Below, piece by piece: positions 4,572 through 5,515 of a stretch of 5,515 nucleotides of DNA. This DNA is from Oscillospiraceae bacterium (GTDB lineage: Bacteria > Bacillota > Clostridia > Oscillospirales > Oscillospiraceae). The notes under the pieces were generated by a model. It had not been told where the DNA came from. It worked only from the letters and a program-made list of their open reading frames with translations, and did no database searches. Numbering within the stretch: position 1 is the stretch's first letter; the number at the start of each line of letters is the position of its first letter. The stretch lies in the NCBI GenBank assembly GCA_031260745.1, contig JAISKY010000272.1, forward strand, positions 1 through 5,515, given 5' to 3'. A program made the translations under genes and the position numbers.

Positions 4572-5366
4572 ATGAGAGTTGTTTACATAGACAGCCTATT
4601 CTTATTGAATCTGGCGGTCAACTATTTGCTAATGCTGGCGACAGCGAAAATATGCGCGTTAAAAATCCGGAAGCTAAGGTTCTTACTCGGAGCGGCGTTC
4701 GGAGCGGCATACGCCGCGCTGACGGTAATTCCGGGAGTTCCGGCGGTAATCTCACTACTGCCGGTCAGAATCGCGGTGGGCGTAGTTCTCGCGCTTATCG
4801 CGTTTGGCGCGGAGCAAAGATTCGGGAAACACATAATCGTATTTTTCGCGATGGCGGCTTGTTTCGCGGGCGCGTCTATGATAGTCGGGATTGTCAGTTT
4901 CAAATCAGTATTGCTGATTGCGGCGTGTTCATACGCGTTGCTCACCGCCGCGCTTAAATTCGCCGCCGCAAGGCGTGAACCGTTCACGGGCTTATCGGTA
5001 GATTTAAGCGTTTCGCTTAACGGTAAAACCGCTAAGTTCAAAGTTCTGCGCGATACGGGTAATTCGCTCCGCGACCCGCTTAACGGAACAATACTTCCGA
5101 CGGTGAACTACGGTGAAGTCGCGGAGTTATTCACTCCGGAGGTCAAAGCCGTACTTGGTTCAACCCGACCCGCAACCGACAAATTTACCGAGCTGTCGAA
5201 ACTTCCGCTGACCGTTAAACTTATTCCGTACCGCGCCGTCGGAACAAACCGCGGACTGTTGATTTGTTTCAAAGCCGATTCCGTCACAGCGGACGGCGAA
5301 ACCAGAGAATCCCAATGGGTGGCTATCTCACCTACAACGATAAATTCATACGGAGGTCTGCTATAA
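4572..5366 (+). CDS. spoIIGA: Sporulation sigma-E factor-processing peptidase SpoIIGA
   Basis: A 264-residue membrane-embedded aspartic protease that removes the pro-sequence of sigma-E in the mother cell after asymmetric division. The N-terminal half has about five membrane helices (roughly 5-25, 36-52, 57-77, 88-108, 112-130) and begins with the family signature VYIDSLFLLNLAVNYLL. The soluble domain carries DTGN-S-L-R-DPL (161-169), where Asp161 is the catalytic aspartate. IPYRAVG (218-224) and GLLICFKAD (228-236) also fit the family. It is shorter than the B. subtilis protein (about 309), mainly in loops and the tail, and looks complete. The ATG at 4572 fits the family N-terminus, but no Shine-Dalgarno precedes it, only 7-bp repeats ending in TCTGTAATTT. 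Its TAA overlaps the sigE ATG by one base (TAATG), so the two are translationally coupled or at least co-transcribed. Activity in the family requires a forespore signal (SpoIIR), not in this window. Confidence 0.95.
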   Translation: MRVVYIDSLFLLNLAVNYLLMLATAKICALKIRKLRFLLGAAFGAAYAALTVIPGVPAVISLLPVRIAVGVVLALIAFGAEQRFGKHIIVFFAMAACFAGASMIVGIVSFKSVLLIAACSYALLTAALKFAAARREPFTGLSVDLSVSLNGKTAKFKVLRDTGNSLRDPLNGTILPTVNYGEVAELFTPEVKAVLGSTRPATDKFTELSKLPLTVKLIPYRAVGTNRGLLICFKADSVTADGETRESQWVAISPTTINSYGGLL

Positions 5367-5515
5367 TGGACGCAATACGAAATATTTTTCATAACCTGCT
5401 GACAAAACTGGGGATAACCGCTCCGGACGAGATATTCTACTTCGGAGGTTCCGAGGTTCTGCCAAAACCGCTGACTCGCGACGAGGAAGCTAAGGTGCTT
5501 GCAATGCTGTCGTCC
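5366..5515 (+). CDS. sigE: RNA polymerase sporulation sigma factor SigE, 5' part (cut by window end)
   Basis: The first 50 residues of sigma-E, the early mother-cell sporulation sigma factor; the gene runs off the right edge. DEIFYFGGSEVLPKPL (21-36) aligns well with DEVYYIGGSEALPPPL of the B. subtilis protein, as does the following DEEAKVL (39-45). The pro-sequence is residues 1 to about 24, amphipathic and basic around RNIFHNLLTKLG (5-16). By alignment, SpoIIGA would cut between Phe24 and Tyr25, making it some three residues shorter than in B. subtilis (27). GGAGG (5352-5356) lies 9 nt before the ATG, inside the spoIIGA coding end, and is a much stronger ribosome site than that of spoIIGA. 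The -35 and -10 recognition regions lie beyond the window. Confidence 0.93.
   Translation, partial: MDAIRNIFHNLLTKLGITAPDEIFYFGGSEVLPKPLTRDEEAKVLAMLSS

Noticed and set aside
4093..4575. Plus-strand frame opposite the lysA start
   Set aside because: Composition follows the complement of lysA, it runs into the heptamer repeats, and no family features are visible.
4622..5041. Minus-strand frame opposite spoIIGA
   Set aside because: Shadow of spoIIGA; its apparent low-complexity Ala/Thr/Ile content is the complement of the membrane-helix codons.

Overview
The window looks like chromosomal DNA of an endospore-forming Bacillota, probably a clostridium. The main evidence is the right end, where a recognisable spoIIGA (protease that activates sigma-E) runs directly into the start of sigE. 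The other signs agree: strong GGAGG-type ribosome binding sites, textbook sigma-A promoters, and a DUF4418 membrane protein and a LysA-like decarboxylase of a type I associate with clostridia. Genus cannot be read from the sequence.

Layout. Bases 1-220 are two 110-bp tandem repeats (about 95% identical). On the minus strand each repeat contains the 5' half of a tRNA (acceptor-like strand and D-arm), then a partner that closes the acceptor-like stem, but no recognisable anticodon arm or T-arm. A near-consensus minus-strand promoter at 326-354 points into this array, and no protein gene lies between. This is the best candidate here for an undescribed element: a promoter-driven, tRNA-like repetitive non-coding RNA that may continue past the left edge. 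Bases 455-1141 (minus) encode a flavodoxin-fold NAD(P)H/FMN oxidoreductase with a four-cysteine cluster. Divergent from it, 1441-1884 (plus) encodes a four-helix DUF4418 membrane protein. The 299 bp between them hold two back-to-back consensus promoters and, midway, an 18-bp perfect dyad that looks like an operator. Terminators at 1903-1921 and 1982-2015 close that gene and separate it from a convergent short-chain dehydrogenase/reductase (2042-3010, minus) with its own consensus promoter. Next is a fold-type III PLP decarboxylase, LysA-like (3172-4410, minus). Its upstream region, shared with the divergent spoIIGA (4572-5366, plus), is built from 7-bp repeats in two opposite orientations. sigE begins at 5366, overlaps the spoIIGA stop by one base and is cut by the window edge.

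How the genes work together. Only spoIIGA-sigE is a clear functional unit: the membrane-embedded aspartic protease SpoIIGA removes the pro-sequence of the co-transcribed sigma-E in the mother cell. The flavoprotein/DUF4418 pair may share regulation through the central dyad. The SDR and LysA each appear to be transcribed singly, although no clear terminator was found between lysA and the SDR gene.
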